From: Euphorbia lathyris
Lineage: Eukaryota > Streptophyta > Magnoliopsida > Malpighiales > Euphorbiaceae
Direction of reading: 5' to 3'
Length of the DNA stretch: 64,000 bases
NCBI RefSeq assembly: GCF_963576675.1
Contig: NC_088913.1
Span: forward strand, 88,907,001 to 88,971,000
Of the stretch, positions 1 to 11,541 are shown piece after piece. Below the pieces are notes generated by a model. It made no database searches. It was not told the origin of the DNA and saw only the letters and a list, made by a program, of their open reading frames with translations. Made by a program: the position numbers and the translations under genes. Each line of letters opens with the position of its first letter. The stretch's first letter is position 1.

Positions 1-532
1 CACATTCAGTAATTCAGGATGACCAATTAACATTCCTTTGAGTCTGAGGATTAGTTATACTTATTAATACCAATGAGATGAACAGGTGACAAGGATGAAT
101 CTACCCATCCTGTTATCTCAAGTCGGATCCCCAATCCTAATGAACAACGTTTCACCGAATCTATGTAACTGTCCAGATATCTATATATGTGAAGCTTGTG
201 AGATCAGCTTTCTGTCGGACAGAAGACATTGTTACATACAAGTCTCAACTGTGATATATCAATCCTAAATATATCACTTGATTTGGGGTGGTTTTAAGTT
301 TATTAGTTTATTATAAATTTTTGTCTCACTTCATGCTTGTATGAACACTTTATAATCACTTTAAACAAACTTACGGATTTCCTTTTATTAGACTTTATTT
401 AGTGCTTAAAAGGGATTGCCTTTGTATAGTTATAAAACATATATCTCATTAAAACAAATGATATAAAGAACAATTCATTTACAATAAGTTTGTATCCTGC
501 AACAATTGACTATAGGACACAAAACCCCAACA
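1..532 (-). repeat. Cop-1 3' LTR (partial, cut by window edge)
   Basis: On the minus strand the LTR starts TGTTGGGGTTTTGTGTCC at 532 and runs off the left end of the window. It matches the first ~500 bp of the LTRs at 9679-11541, 24556-26624 and 36927-38659, so the identity is clear although only the U3 side is present. A GGGAGTA-type polypurine tract lies immediately upstream (533-545). No gene lies in it; short open frames here recur in every LTR copy and are shadows. Confidence 0.9.
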
Positions 533-2152
533 TACTCCCACTTGGACCAAAGCCAATTGTTTCTAAAACTTATCCCAGTAGAAGTTAAATGACGATCATG
601 TACTTTTTGGGTTAAAGGCTTTGTCAACGGATCTGCAACATTGTCCTCTGTAGGTACTCTTTCTATTCTCACATCTCCTCTAGCCACAATCTCTCTAATG
701 ATGTGGTATCGCTTTAGGTAGTGCTTGGATGCATTATGAGACCGTGGTTCCTTTGCTTGCGCAATGAATCCATTGTTATCACAGTACAGAGTAATGGGAT
801 TGACAATGTCAGGCACCACACCTAGTTCTGTAATGAACTTTCTAATCCAAACTGCTTCCTTTGCTGCTTCCGCAGCAGCGATGTACTCTGACTCGGTCGT
901 AGAGAAAGCTACGCTTCCTTGCTTGGAACTTTTCCAACTGACCGCGCCCCCATTCAAGATAAACAGGTATCCTGATTGGGATTTAAAATCATTCTCATCC
1001 GTGAGATGACTAGCGTTTGAAAATCCTTCAATTTTCAGATCTCCTTCTTCGTACACTAGGAACATATCTTTAGTCCTTCTCAAGTACTTAAGAATGTTCT
1101 TGACGGCAATCCAATGCTCGTCTCCCAGATTCCCTTGGTAACGACTCGTTACAGATAACGTGAACGCTACATCGGGTCTAGTGCATAGCATACATAATCG
1201 AACCGATCGTGCTGGCGTACGGGACTACAGCCATGCGTCGTTTGTCATCATCAGTTTTAGGACATTGATGATTGTTTAACTTTACTCCATGTACCATGGG
1301 TAAGTTACCTCGTTTCGATTCAAGCATGCTAAACCGATTTAGCACCTTTTCAATGTATGTAGCCTGTGAAAGACGAAGCAGTCTACGCGATCTATCCCTA
1401 TAGATCTTTATACCAAGTATATAGGCTGCTTCACCGAGGTCTTTCATTGAGAAGTTACCGGATAACCATATTTTCATTGACTATAAAAGAGCAATGTCAT
1501 TTCCCATTAACAGTATATCGTCCACATATAGTATGAGAAATGCTATAGAGCTCCCATTTGCTTTCTTGTAAATGCAAGCTTCTTCGCAATTCTGTTCGAA
1601 ACCAAATTGTTTTATGGTTTCGTCAAAACGCTTGTTCCAGCTTCTAGATGCTTGCTTGAGTCCATAAATGGATCTCTGATGTTTGCAAACTTTATTTGCA
1701 TCCTTTGATATGAAACCTTCAGGTTGCATCATGTATACATCATCAAGCAGGTTTCCGTTTAGGAAAGCTGTTTTCACATCCATTTGCCAAATCTCATAAT
1801 CAAAATGAGCGGCAATTGCAAGCATGATTCTGATTGATTTGGACATAGCAATGGGAGAGAAGGTTTCGTCATAATCAACACCTTGTTTTTGACGATATCC
1901 TTTCGCTACCAACCTAGCCTTGTAGGTGCTAACCTTTCCATCCATGTCAGTCTTCTTTTTGAAGATCCATCTGCACCCAATGGGTTTTATCCCTTTGGGT
2001 GGATCAACCAAAGTCCAAACTTGGTTAGTATACATGGAATCCATTTCAGAATCCATGGCCTCAAGCCATGCTTTAGAATCTGGACTAGTAAGCGCCTCTT
2101 CGTAGTTTTCGGGTTCGTCGTCTAACACGGGAACCTCGTCATCATCTCCCAC
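475..2152 (-). pseudogene. Cop-1 pol: reverse transcriptase and RNase H
   Basis: Ty1/copia polymerase region, read right to left. 2152-1481 holds the RT N-terminal and palm segments (WTLVDPPKGIKPIGCRWIFK, then the catalytic YVDD in LILYVDDILLMGN). 1477-1178 is the RT C-terminal part. 1191-475 is the copia RNase H (SGYLFILNGGAVSWKSSKQG, TTESEYIAAAEA, LYCDNN, DPLTKPL). The frame is broken at least twice: a TAG at the 1481 boundary where Cop-2 has a Gln codon, and a frameshift near 1180. The RNase H frame stays open across the polypurine tract and ends about 55 bp inside the LTR, as it also does in Cop-2. Family assignment is firm; function is lost. Confidence 0.88.
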
Positions 2153-2341
2153 TAGAAAACCATATCTAACTGGGAGTTCACGAACTCTTCATGATCTACG
2201 AATAGGTGCCACTAGAGTCTCATCTAATGGGACTTCTTTGGGTACCTCAACCGCTTCTGTTGTTTCAGTCATTGTTTCTTCCTCTTGAACTTCGTCGAGT
2301 TCAATCACGCTTCCCTTTTGTGTTTCTTCGAGAAACTCTTT

Positions 2342-3382
2342 CTATAAGAAGGTTGCGTGTTTGGATACTATTACTTTCTGATCATCTGGATGATAAAAGT
2401 AATACCCTATGGTTTCCCTGGGATATCCAATGAAGAAACATTTATCAAATTTAGAATCTAATTTGTCGGACGCAACGTGTTTGACATATGCTGAACAACC
2501 CCATACTCTCATGAACGAGAACACGGGTTTCTTACCAATGAACAATTCATATGGTGTGGAAACAGCGGATTTGGTTGGTACTCGGTTCAGGGTGAAGAGG
2601 GCAGTTTCTAAGGCATAGCCCCAGAACGTCTTTGGAAGTAAGGCTATGCTCATCATGGATCGTACCATATCTAATAGGGTACGGTTTCTCCTCTCGGATA
2701 CACCATTGTGTTGTGGTGTATAGGGAGGTGTCCATTGTGAGCATATCCCACATTCAGTTAGATAATTCAGAAAATCATCAGAAAGATATTCGCCACCTCG
2801 ATCAGATCGAAGTGTCTTTATTTTCTTTCCTAATTGATTTTCCACTTCATTCTTGAAGCATTGGAACTTGTCAAAAGCTTCTGATTTGTGCCTCATCAAG
2901 TAGATATAACCATAGCGAGTATGGTCATCTATGAAGCTAATGAAGTATCTGAATCCTCCTCTTGCTTGGACTGACATAGGACCACATACATCTGAATGAA
3001 TGAGTCCTAGAGTGTCTGATACACGCTCACCTTTATTGCTAAAGGGTGTCTTTGTCATTTTACCTTTTAAACATGATTCGCATGTTTCCAATGATTCAGA
3101 ATCGATTGGATCTATAAGCCCATCTGAATGTAGCTTTAGCATGCGTCTCTTGTTTACATGGCCTAAACGACAATGCCACAAGTAAGTTGAATTATCTAGC
3201 TTATGTCTTTTGGTATCAATTGCAAAAACAGGAGTTTTATCATCTAACACATAAATCCCATTTTGTGATATTCCTGAAAAATAAAAGATCGAATCTTTAT
3301 AAAAATTGCAACTATTGTTCTTTATTGAAATATGAAAACCGTTGTCAACGAGACGGCTAATAGAAATATTGTTACGAGACAT
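2342..3382 (-). pseudogene. Cop-1 GAG pre-integrase and integrase
   Basis: A 346-residue open frame. It starts in the pre-integrase region (MSRNNISISRLVDNGFHIS), has the zinc-binding HCRLGHVNKRRM and CESCLKGKMTKTPF motifs, then the rve integrase core with DDE residues in IHSDVCGPM (Asp), LRSDRGGEY (Asp) and PQHNGVSERRNRT (Glu). It ends at a TAG at 2342 where Cop-2 and Cop-3 have a Glu codon (KEFL follows). A second stop (TGA) interrupts the linker to RT near 2190. Integrase would insert the cDNA; this copy could not give the full polyprotein. Confidence 0.87.
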
Positions 3383-3815
3383 CTCAGGAACGTATAAACA
3401 ATTCCTTAATTCTATTTTCTATTACAAGCCTAGAGGGCAAAAGTAAAACATAATCTCCAATTGCGAGGGCGGCAACTCTTGCTCCATTTCCCACTCGCAA
3501 GTTTATGCTTCCTTTCTTTAGTTCCTTAGTCTGTTTTAGCTCTTGCATATTTGTACAAATATGAGATCCACATCCGGTATCAAGTACCCAAGATTAAGAC
3601 AATGAAACCGTATTTATTTCAATATAGAACATACCAGATGAAGAAGCACCGCCTTTTCCCTTCTTGAGGGTGGCTAGATACTCCTTGCAGTTTCTCTTCC
3701 AATGCCCGTCTTTATCACAAAAGTGGCACTCTCCTTTGGGATTCTTAACTTCCTTTCCCTTGGACACATCTTTCTTACCTTTCTTTGAGTCTGAGGATTG
3801 GGAATACCTATTAAT
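3383..3815 (-). pseudogene. Cop-1 gag C-terminus and protease remnant
   Basis: 3815-3594 encodes the gag tail with a CCHC knuckle CHFCDKDGHWKRNC (CX2CX4HX4C) followed by the conserved GMFYIEIN segment. A TAA at 3594 breaks the frame just before the retroviral-type protease motif VLDTGCGSHIC. The following protease and linker residues (INLRVGNGARVAALAIGDYV) are readable at ~3400-3560 with further disruption. The gag N-terminus is replaced by LTR sequence at the junction. Confidence 0.75.
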
Positions 3816-4279
3816 ACCAATGAGATGAACAGGTGACAAGGATGAATCTACCCATCCTGTTATCTCAAGTCGGATCCCCAATCCTAATGAACAACGTTTC
3901 ACCGGATCTATGTAACTGTCCAGATATCTATATATGTGAAGCTTGTGAGATCAGCTTTCTGTCGGACAGAAGACATTGTTACATACAAGTCTCAACTGTG
4001 ATATATCAATCCTAAATATATCACTTGACTTGGGGTGGTTTTAAGTTTATTAGTTTATTATAAATTTTTGTCTCACTTCATGCTTGTATGAACACTTTAT
4101 AATCACTTTAAACAAACTTACGGATTTCCTTTTATTAGACTTTATTTAGTGCTTAAAAGGGATTGCCTTTGTATAGTTATAAAACATATATCTCATTAAA
4201 ACAAATGATATAAAGAACAATTCATTTACAATAAGTTTGTATCCTGCAACAATTGACTATAGGACACAAAACCCCAACA
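3784..4279 (-). repeat. Cop-2 3' LTR fragment
   Basis: The minus-strand LTR start TGTTGGGG lies at 4279, next to the polypurine tract at 4280-4292. Only ~490 bp of U3 remains before the sequence switches to Cop-1 gag. It is nearly identical to 35-532; I counted only a handful of differences by eye. Confidence 0.88.
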
Positions 4280-4830
4280 TACTCCCACTTGGACCAAAGC
4301 CAATTGTTTCTAAAACTTATCCCAGTAGAAGTTAAATGACGATCATGTACTTTCTGGGTTAAAGGCTTTGTCAACGGATTTGCAACGTTGTCCTTTGTAG
4401 GTACTCTTTCTATTCTCACATCTCCTCTAGCCACAATCTCTCTAATGATGTGGTATCGCTTTAGGTAGTGCTTGGATGCATTATGAGACCGTGGTTCCTT
4501 TGCTTACGCAATGGCTCCATTGTTATCACAGTACAGAGTAATGGGATTGACAATGTCAGGCACCACACCTAGTTCTGTAATGAACTTTCTAATCCAAACT
4601 GCTTCCTTTGCTGCTTCCGCAGCAGCGATGTACTCTGACTCGGTCGTAGAGAAAGCTACGCTTCCCTGCTTGGAACTTTTCCAACTGACCGCACCCCCAT
4701 TCAAGATAAACAGGTATCCTGATTGGGATTTAAAATCATTCTCATCTGTGAGATGACTAGCGTCTGAAAATCCTTCAATTTTCAGATCTCTTTCTCCGTA
4801 CACTAGGAACATGTCTTTAGTCTTTCTCAA
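4222..4830 (-). pseudogene. Cop-2 RNase H
   Basis: Copia-type RNase H in two pieces: 4830-4504 (KSQSGYLFILNGGAVSW, TTESEYIAAAEA, LYCDNNGAIA) ending at a stop, then 4434-4222 (RIERVPTKDNVANPLTKPL). The catalytic Asp in DNVADPL of Cop-1 is Asn here (DNVANPL). As in Cop-1 the frame passes through the polypurine tract and stops ~55 bp into the LTR. Confidence 0.82.
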
Positions 4831-4912
4831 GTACTTAAGAATGTTCTTGACGGCAATCCAATGCTCGTCTCCCGGATTCCCTTGTAACGACTCATTACAG
4901 ATAACGCGAACG

Positions 4913-5899
4913 CTACGTCAGGTCTAGTGCATAGTATAACATAATCGAACCGATCGCGTTGGCGTATAGGAATACAGTCATACGTCGTTTGTCATCATCA
5001 GTTTTAAGACATTGATGATTGTTTAACTTTACTCCATGTTGCATGGGTAAGTTACCTCGTTTTGATTCAAGCATGATAAACCGATTTAGCACCTTTTCAA
5101 TGTATGTAGCCTGTGAAAGACCAAGCAGTCTTCTCGATCTATCTCTATAGATCATTATACCAAGTATATAAGCTGCTTCACCAAGGTCTCTCATTGAGAA
5201 GTTACCGGATAACCATACTTTTACCGACTGTAATAGAGCAATCTCATTTCCCATTAACAGTATATCGTCCACATATAGTATGAGAAATGCTATAGAGCTC
5301 CCATTTGCTTTCTTGTAAATGCAAGCTTCTTCGCAATTTTGTTCGAAACCAAATTGTTTTATGGTTTCGTCAAAACGCTTATTCCAGCTTCTAGATGATT
5401 GCTTGAGTCCGTAAATGGATCTCTGAAGTTTGCAAACTTTATTTGCATCATTTGATATGAAACCTTCAGGCTGCATCATGTATACATCCTCAAGCAGGTT
5501 TCCATTTAGGAAAGCTGTTTTCACATCCATTTGCCAAATCTCATAATCGTAGTGAGCGGCAATAGCAAGCATGATTGTGATTGATTTGGACATAGCAACA
5601 GGAGAGAAGGTTTCGTCATAATCAACACCTCGTTTCTGACGATATCCTTTCGCTACCAACCTAGCCTTGTAGGTGCTAACCTTTCCATCCATGTCAGTCT
5701 TGTTTTTGAAGATCCACCTGCACCCGATGGGAATTATCCCTTCGGGTGGATCAACCAAAGTCCACACTTGGTTAGTATACATGGAATCCATTTCAGAATC
5801 TATGGCCTCAAGCCATGCTTTAGAATCTGGACTAGTAAGAGCCTCTTCGTAGTTTTCGGGTTCATCGTCTAACACGGGAACCTCGTTATCATCTCCCAC
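4913..5899 (-). CDS. Cop-2 reverse transcriptase (RVT_2), longest open frame
   Basis: A 328-residue uninterrupted frame covering the copia RT (RVT_2). WTLVDPPEGIIPIGCRWIFK and STYKARLVAKGYRQKRGVDY mark fingers and palm, WQMDVKTAFLNGNLLEDVYM carries the first catalytic Asp, and YVDDILLMGN is the YVDD box. It ends in a frameshift (GSIMLYYALDLT) just where Cop-1 continues into RNase H. The protein would copy element RNA into cDNA inside virus-like particles. The upstream initiation is not real, because this is an internal piece of a gag-pol polyprotein. With protease deleted and flanks broken it is not autonomous. Confidence 0.85.
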   Translation of the reverse strand: MGDDNEVPVLDDEPENYEEALTSPDSKAWLEAIDSEMDSMYTNQVWTLVDPPEGIIPIGCRWIFKNKTDMDGKVSTYKARLVAKGYRQKRGVDYDETFSPVAMSKSITIMLAIAAHYDYEIWQMDVKTAFLNGNLLEDVYMMQPEGFISNDANKVCKLQRSIYGLKQSSRSWNKRFDETIKQFGFEQNCEEACIYKKANGSSIAFLILYVDDILLMGNEIALLQSVKVWLSGNFSMRDLGEAAYILGIMIYRDRSRRLLGLSQATYIEKVLNRFIMLESKRGNLPMQHGVKLNNHQCLKTDDDKRRMTVFLYANAIGSIMLYYALDLT

Positions 5900-6247
5900 T
5901 AGAAAACCATATCTAACTGGGAGTTCACGAACTCTTCATGATCTACGAATAGGTGCCACTGGAGTCTCATCTAATGGGACTTCTTCGGGTACCTCAACCG
6001 CTTCTGTTGTTTCAGTTGGTGTTTCTTCCTCTTGAACTTCGTCGAGTTCAATGACGCTTCCCTTTTGTGTTTCTTCGAGAAACTCTTTCTCTAAGAAGGT
6101 TGCGTGCTTGGATACTATTACTTTCTGATCATCTGGATGATAGAAGTAATACCCTACGGTTTCCCTGGGATATCCAATGAAGAAACATTTATCAGATTTA
6201 GAATCTAATTTGTCGGACGCAATGCGTTTGACATACGTTGAACAACC

Positions 6248-7148
6248 CTATACTCTCATAAACGAGAACACGGGTTTCCTACCAACGAACAATTCATATG
6301 GTGTGGAACTAGCGGATTTAGTTGGTACTCGGTTCAGGGTGAAGAGGGCAGTTTCTAAGGCATAGCCCCAGAACGTCTTTGGAAGTAAGGCCATGCTCAT
6401 CATGGATCGTACCATATCTAATAGTGTACAGTTTCTCCTCTCAGATACACCATTGTGTTGTGGTGTATGGGGAGGTGTCCATTGTGAGCATATCCCACAT
6501 TCAGTTAGATAATTCAGAAAATCATCAGAAAGATATTCGCCACCTCGATCGGATCGAAGCGTCTTTATTTTCTTTCCTAATTGATTTTCTACTTCATTCT
6601 TGAAGCATTTGAACTTGTTAAAATCTTCTGCTTTGTGCCTCATCAAGTAGATGTAACCATATCGAGTATGGTCATCTATGAAGCTAATGAAGTATCTGAA
6701 TCCTCCTCTTGCCTGGACCGACATAGGACCGCATACATCTGAATGAATGAGTCCTAGAGTGTCTGATACACACTCACCTTTATTGCTAAAGGGTGTCTTT
6801 GTCATTTTACCTTTTAAACATGATTCACATGTTTCTAATGATTCAGGATCAATTAGATCTATAAGCCCATCTGAATGTAGCTTTAGCATGCATCTCTTGT
6901 TTATATGACAATGCCACAAGTAAGTTGAATTATCTAGCTTATGTCTTTTGGTATCAATTGCGAAAAACAAAAATCAACACATAAATCCCATTTTGTGATA
7001 TTCCTGAGAAATAGAAAATCGAATCTCTATGAAAATTGCAATGTTTGTTCTTTATAGAACATACCATATGTTGGAGTACCATCTTTTCCCTTCTGGAGGG
7101 TAGCTCGGTACAAAGAACAATTTCTCTTCCAATGCCCCACGTCACCAC
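6248..7148 (-). pseudogene. Cop-2 pre-integrase and integrase
   Basis: 7148-6954 contains the pre-integrase N-terminus (DSIFYFSGISQNGIYVL) fused to gag sequence. 6970-6248 contains KRHKLDNSTYLWHC, then a small in-frame loss (HINKR where Cop-1 has HCRLGHVNKR, removing part of the zinc-binding site), CESCLKGKMTKTPF, and the DDE core (IHSDVCGPM, LRSDRGGEY, PQHNGVSERR). It ends at ~6248 in SFMRV followed by a stop. The damaged HHCC site and the frame breaks make it a pseudogene. Confidence 0.82.
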
Positions 7149-7880
7149 AATAGTGGCACTTTCTTTTGGGCTTCTTCACTTCCTTTCCCTTAACTTTAGT
7201 GGGCATGGCTTTCTTACCTTTATTGGGATGTATAGGATTGGGAGAATTCCCTTTCCTCTTCTTTGATCCCTCTATGATAAGAGCCGGTATAGCCTTGTCT
7301 TTCTGAATATTGGGCTCAACTGGCTTGAGCATATTTGCAAGCTCTTCAAGAGAGGTTTGCAAGTCATTCATCTGATAGTTCATGATGAACTATGAATAAC
7401 TCTTTGGGAGGGATTGAAGAATTAAGTCTACACTTAGTTCGTTATCCATCGCGAATCCAATACTAGAAAGTTTTGGTAATGTAGCCAATCATCTTGACAC
7501 AATGTGTCATTACAGATGTGCCCTCTTGCATCTTGCAACGATATAACAACTTGGATATCTCGTAGCGTTTGCACCTGGTCTGTTTCCCAAACAGTTCCTT
7601 TAGGTGCATGATGATGGAACATGCATAGTTGCCTTTGTAATTCCGATGTCATCGATGCAAGTATGATGCATCCGGCATGATCGTCATCAGCCTTGTGCTT
7701 CTAGTAAGCATCGATTTCCACGATGGGAGCATCATCCTTAGGGATAGGGGGTATCGATGTATCAAATACATACCCTATTTTATCGAACTTCAAAACAATT
7801 TTGAGGTTGTGATACCAGTCGGTGAAGTTTGAACTATTCAACTTGTTATCGGTAAATGTATTTTGCAGATTGATGTTAGT
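7027..7880 (-). pseudogene. Cop-2 gag
   Basis: Homologous to the intact Cop-3 gag (34187-35059). The start codon is altered: where Cop-3 has ATG, this copy reads CTG near 7880. 7652-7434 matches the middle of gag (MTSELQRQLCMFHHH), and 7383-7027 matches the C-terminal part with the CCHC knuckle CHYCGDVGHWKRNC and a Lys-rich linker. Frameshifts separate the pieces. Confidence 0.8.
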
Positions 7881-9133
7881 CAGGATTTTAAGAGTGTTTA
7901 ATTAAACTGAGAGTGAGAAAGAGTAAACGTATGTTATTCATTTGCTTTAAAGTATATCAATCTAAAATTATAGGCCTTTTAATTTATTTCAGATTGCTCC
8001 CACTATTTTGCCAAATTAATAGCCCTCCATATTAATTCGAAGAATTTCACAAATCCTTTAGTGAGCTAGGATCCTAACTCCTGAGATTTCGCCTTGAGTT
8101 TGCTCAACAAGCTAGTCTCATTTGTTAGGTAGATTCTTGTAATCAATCACATCTTGAATGTGACTCCTAGGTTATTGGGTTACTAACCACATTAGTAACT
8201 AATATGCTATTCACATTAATCCCAACCATATTGCCCATTAGTTTATGACAACATGAGTTTGCTCATCCAATTATCATAATCTAATTTAAGTATTACCCCA
8301 TATTCATGAAAGAATGACTTTCGATAATTCAGGTGTTACCATAAGACCCCGAGCTTGAGTTTGCTCAACAACCCAAAGGCCCCCAGTACTGCCGGCTGAA
8401 TTATAATATTAGGGAGGGGAAACCGATTTTAATAACTTGCTTATTTACTTAACTTTTTAACGAGGGATTTTATTTAGGTCTCATAATCTAACTTAGTCTT
8501 GATTTGCTTTAGCATACATCAGACATACATACATTTACATACATTGGCGTTATGGAGATATCATCTAAATTATTCCGTCGAGCCAGAGACGGAATAAAAG
8601 GGCAAGCCTAAGGAAATACTAACTATTACATATTTCTCTTTAGGTCCTCCGTCTTCTCCATGGCGCCTTGAAATTACATATTAATTTCTATACTACTATA
8701 AGAAAACTTCAATTGAATTGAAGGGAATCGGATGAGAGGAGAAATTACAATAGACAGTAGAAAGGCAGGACGCGCAGGCCCTATTTCAAAAATACCAAAA
8801 GACTAAAAGAGGGTCCAAATATGTCCATAACTCCAAACATGCATAGACTTAATTAAATAAATTTAATTGGTTGATTACATAACCGTCTTATGTAATATTT
8901 AGGTTAATCACATTAACTCGTCAAATTAACTTTCATCCAATTTTACTTCTAATCGTTTTGTATCTTTATATTAATTCTTAGATTAATATAACCATATAAA
9001 ACGTTGATTATGCATGTCCCAGTTATTTTGATTTCAATTCATTTAACACTTTGATTTACAACTTGGCAAAAACAAACTTTTAAACGAATTTTCATTCTAT
9101 AATCAAAATCAGAAAACTATTAATTTCTGAAAC

Positions 9134-9160
9134 ATATATATATATATATATATATATATA
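9134..9160. repeat. (AT)n microsatellite
   Basis: An alternating AT run of ~27 bp on one side of the GC-rich leader island of Cop-2. Confidence 0.95.
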
Positions 9161-9323
9161 CAAAATGTTTTCAAGCTGATTTTAACAATTAAAATCAATT
9201 GGGATTCGGGCCGGGGGCCCGAAACTGGGCTGCTGCCGTTTGGCAGAAGCCCTGTGGCTGCCCACGCGGCTGGTCGCGCCGTGAGGTGCGACCCGAGCCG
9301 CTGTCGTATTTATTTTTTTAAAA

Positions 9324-9346
9324 CATATATATATATATATATATAT
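9324..9346. repeat. (AT)n microsatellite
   Basis: A second alternating AT run, ~23 bp, on the other side of the leader GC island. Confidence 0.95.
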
Positions 9347-9660
9347 CAGATTTTAAAACGGTTTTAAAAACGATTTTTCAGAAACAGGAAAAAACTACAA
9401 TATATTTCCGTTTTATCTTTTAGAATTAATAAAACTAATTTTATTAACCTAACTATAAAACTAATAGATTTTGTTATAATGATTATCAACCGAAATAATT
9501 AGGAACATACGCATAATCTATTTTAATTAACAATTAACTAAAATTTATTTATCTTTAGAATTAATTAATCAAACTATTTGTTAATTAATCCTAACCATAA
9601 ATATTTATTCAATCCTATTGAAAAACTTCTAAATTTTCATATATGAAATAACGGATTTAA

Positions 9661-9677
9661 CGATGGCTCTGATACCA
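9661..9677 (-). other. Cop-2 primer binding site (initiator tRNA-Met)
   Basis: The minus strand reads TGGTATCAGAGCCATCG one base after the LTR end. TGGTATCAGAGC is the usual plant Ty1/copia site complementary to the initiator tRNA-Met 3' end. It fixes the element's orientation. Confidence 0.92.
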
Positions 9678-9678
9678 C

Positions 9679-11541
9679 TGAAGGAAATTAAGGCTAAGGT
9701 GTAGCAGCGGAAATATAAAAATTTTAGCCTACTTCCTTTTAACCATAGGATCCGTTAATCGTTATTTCATATAAAGAGGGATAAGAAGGAATACCTTTTG
9801 TAGAACAATCTACCGTTGTTAAAGAAGCGCCCACAATTCTTCTCCGAGTTCCCAAGCACGAAGTATAACAGGGTGAGGTTAAGTTAGAATCAACCTTATG
9901 AGATGCAACCAAAATAGATTGCCTCTAATTAACCAACACAAGATCAAAGAGAAAGAAAGATAGATGAAATTAATCGATCGATGGAAGCCGTATGAATTCT
10001 TGTCCACGAACTAGGGGATGCAAATTCACTTTCTCTCTCTAATTGTATGTTTCGAAAATCACAATAAGGGGAGGGATTAGGCTTAGTCGAAATTCATGTA
10101 GTGGGGGGGTATATATAATAACTTGTATCTAAACCCTAGTTAGATAGGAATAGGTTACTTAATAGGAATTCAATTCGGAATAGGATTCCCAATTATTATC
10201 TTATAATATATCTAATATATCTAGGATAATAATAAATAACCTACTTGGATAATAATAGGAGTATATTAATCTAATTAAAACTCATAACTTAATTATCTCT
10301 TAATTAATTTAATTCACAAACCTAATCAAATTAGGATTAATGGAATTAAAATATTTCCTAATTTATTATATATAAATTTCGGCCACCCCTAATTGAATGG
10401 GCCTTACTGGGCTCATTTGGGCTTCCATCTATTAATGACATCCATCTCTCTTTTGGTTCCAAGTCTTATGTGTGATCCATTAGGTTCTTTCTACTTCTGG
10501 CCGTACGCAACTATTAAATTAATTTCTTCAAGAATTATATTTAATCCTTGCATAACGGAATTATGTACTGAGTATGTTATTGGCAAGTCTGTAATCATTC
10601 CCCCAGAGTCCGTTAAGAAGACAGGTTGATTCTGTCGTTAACCCTTCCGTATTAGTTACAGTATAATTCGATCCTTTATCAACTACATCCTTGAACTGAA
10701 TCTTATGACTATGGGTGATGTCAAGTCACATATAGCGAGACGTTCATTTTACTTGTATAGGTCGAGTCTACTCAAATAGATAGGTTAAGTGAAATCTGTA
10801 TTTCTTACTCTTAAGCTATCACCTTGCAAGGATTTAGAGTCGAGTCTTCCACAAGCGATCCTTGGATGTATCTCCCATTAATCGGGAGTGATAAATGCTC
10901 AATCCAATGTATAACTACCCTGACATTACCTCCTATGACACCCTACCTTTGCAGTTCACACCCCAGAGTCATCTCTGTTAAGGATCGTGGGACCGCAGGA
11001 TCAAAGTCTCACATTCAGTAATTTAGGATGACGAATTAACATTCCTTTGAGTCTGAGGATTAGTTATACCTATTAATACCAATGAGATGAACAGGTGACA
11101 AGGATGAATCTACCCATCATGTTATCTCAAATCAGATCCCCAATCCTAATGAACGACGTTTCATTGGATCTATGTAACTGTCCAGATATCTATATATACG
11201 AAGCTTGTGAGATCAGCTTTCTGTCGGACAGAAGACATTGTTACATACAAGTCTCAACAGTGATATATCAATCCTAAACATATCACTTGACTTGGGGTGG
11301 TTTTAAGTTTATTAGTTTAATATAAAGTTTTGTCTCACTTCATGCTTGTATGAACACTTTATAATCACTTTAAACAAACTTACAGATTTCCTTTTATTAG
11401 ACTTTATTTAGTGCTTAAAAGGGATTGCCTTTATATAGTTATAAAACATATATCTCATTAAAACAAATGATATAAAGAACAATTCATTTACATTAAGTTT
11501 GTATCCTGCAACAATTGTCTATAAGACACTAAACCCCAACA
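9679..11541 (-). repeat. Cop-2 5' LTR
   Basis: 1863 bp. On the minus strand it starts TGTTGGGGTTTAGTGTC at 11541. It ends at 9679 in a mutated terminus (TTTCCTTCA instead of TTTCCAACA). It is colinear with the solo LTR at 24556-26624 and the Cop-3 LTR at 36927-38659. Outer flank: TAAGT (11542-11546) in Cop-3 pol. Confidence 0.92.

Larger units (their letters stand above)
533..3815 (-). mobile_element. Cop-1, 5'-truncated Ty1/copia element
   Basis: Order on the minus strand is gag C-terminus, protease, GAG pre-integrase, integrase, RT, RNase H, polypurine tract, 3' LTR, which is the Ty1/copia order. The 5' LTR, primer site, leader and gag N-terminus are missing. At about 3784-3815 the gag sequence joins the LTR fragment of Cop-2, and both partners share the run gagtctgaggat. 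That suggests a microhomology deletion between tandem copies. Coding is broken by several stops. Confidence 0.85.
7881..9660 (-). other. Cop-2 long untranslated leader
   Basis: About 1.8 kb between primer site and gag with no supportable gene. It is AT-rich except for a GC-rich island at ~9205-9305 that forms hairpins. One is at 9227-9252, an 11-bp arm with one mismatch. A second is at 9272-9293, a 9-bp stem with one G-T pair and a 4-nt loop. The island is flanked by two (AT)n runs. The same layout occurs in the Cop-3 leader, so it belongs to the family. Confidence 0.75.
3784..11541 (-). mobile_element. Cop-2, nearly full Ty1/copia element
   Basis: Contains a complete 5' LTR (9679-11541), a primer site (9661-9677), a 1.8-kb leader, gag, pre-integrase, integrase, RT, RNase H, polypurine tract and a truncated 3' LTR. 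The protease is missing: the gag CCHC/GMFY segment at ~7050 runs straight into the pre-integrase (IKNKHCNFHRDSIF), a loss of roughly 0.3 kb relative to Cop-1. The 5' LTR abuts the RT of Cop-3 at 11541/11542, so Cop-2 probably inserted into Cop-3. The matching target duplication on the far side is lost. Confidence 0.85.

Noticed and set aside
86..268. 60-residue frame repeated at 86, 3833, 11095 and 24821
   Set aside because: It lies within every Cop LTR, accumulates differences without codon bias, and has no start context or family match.
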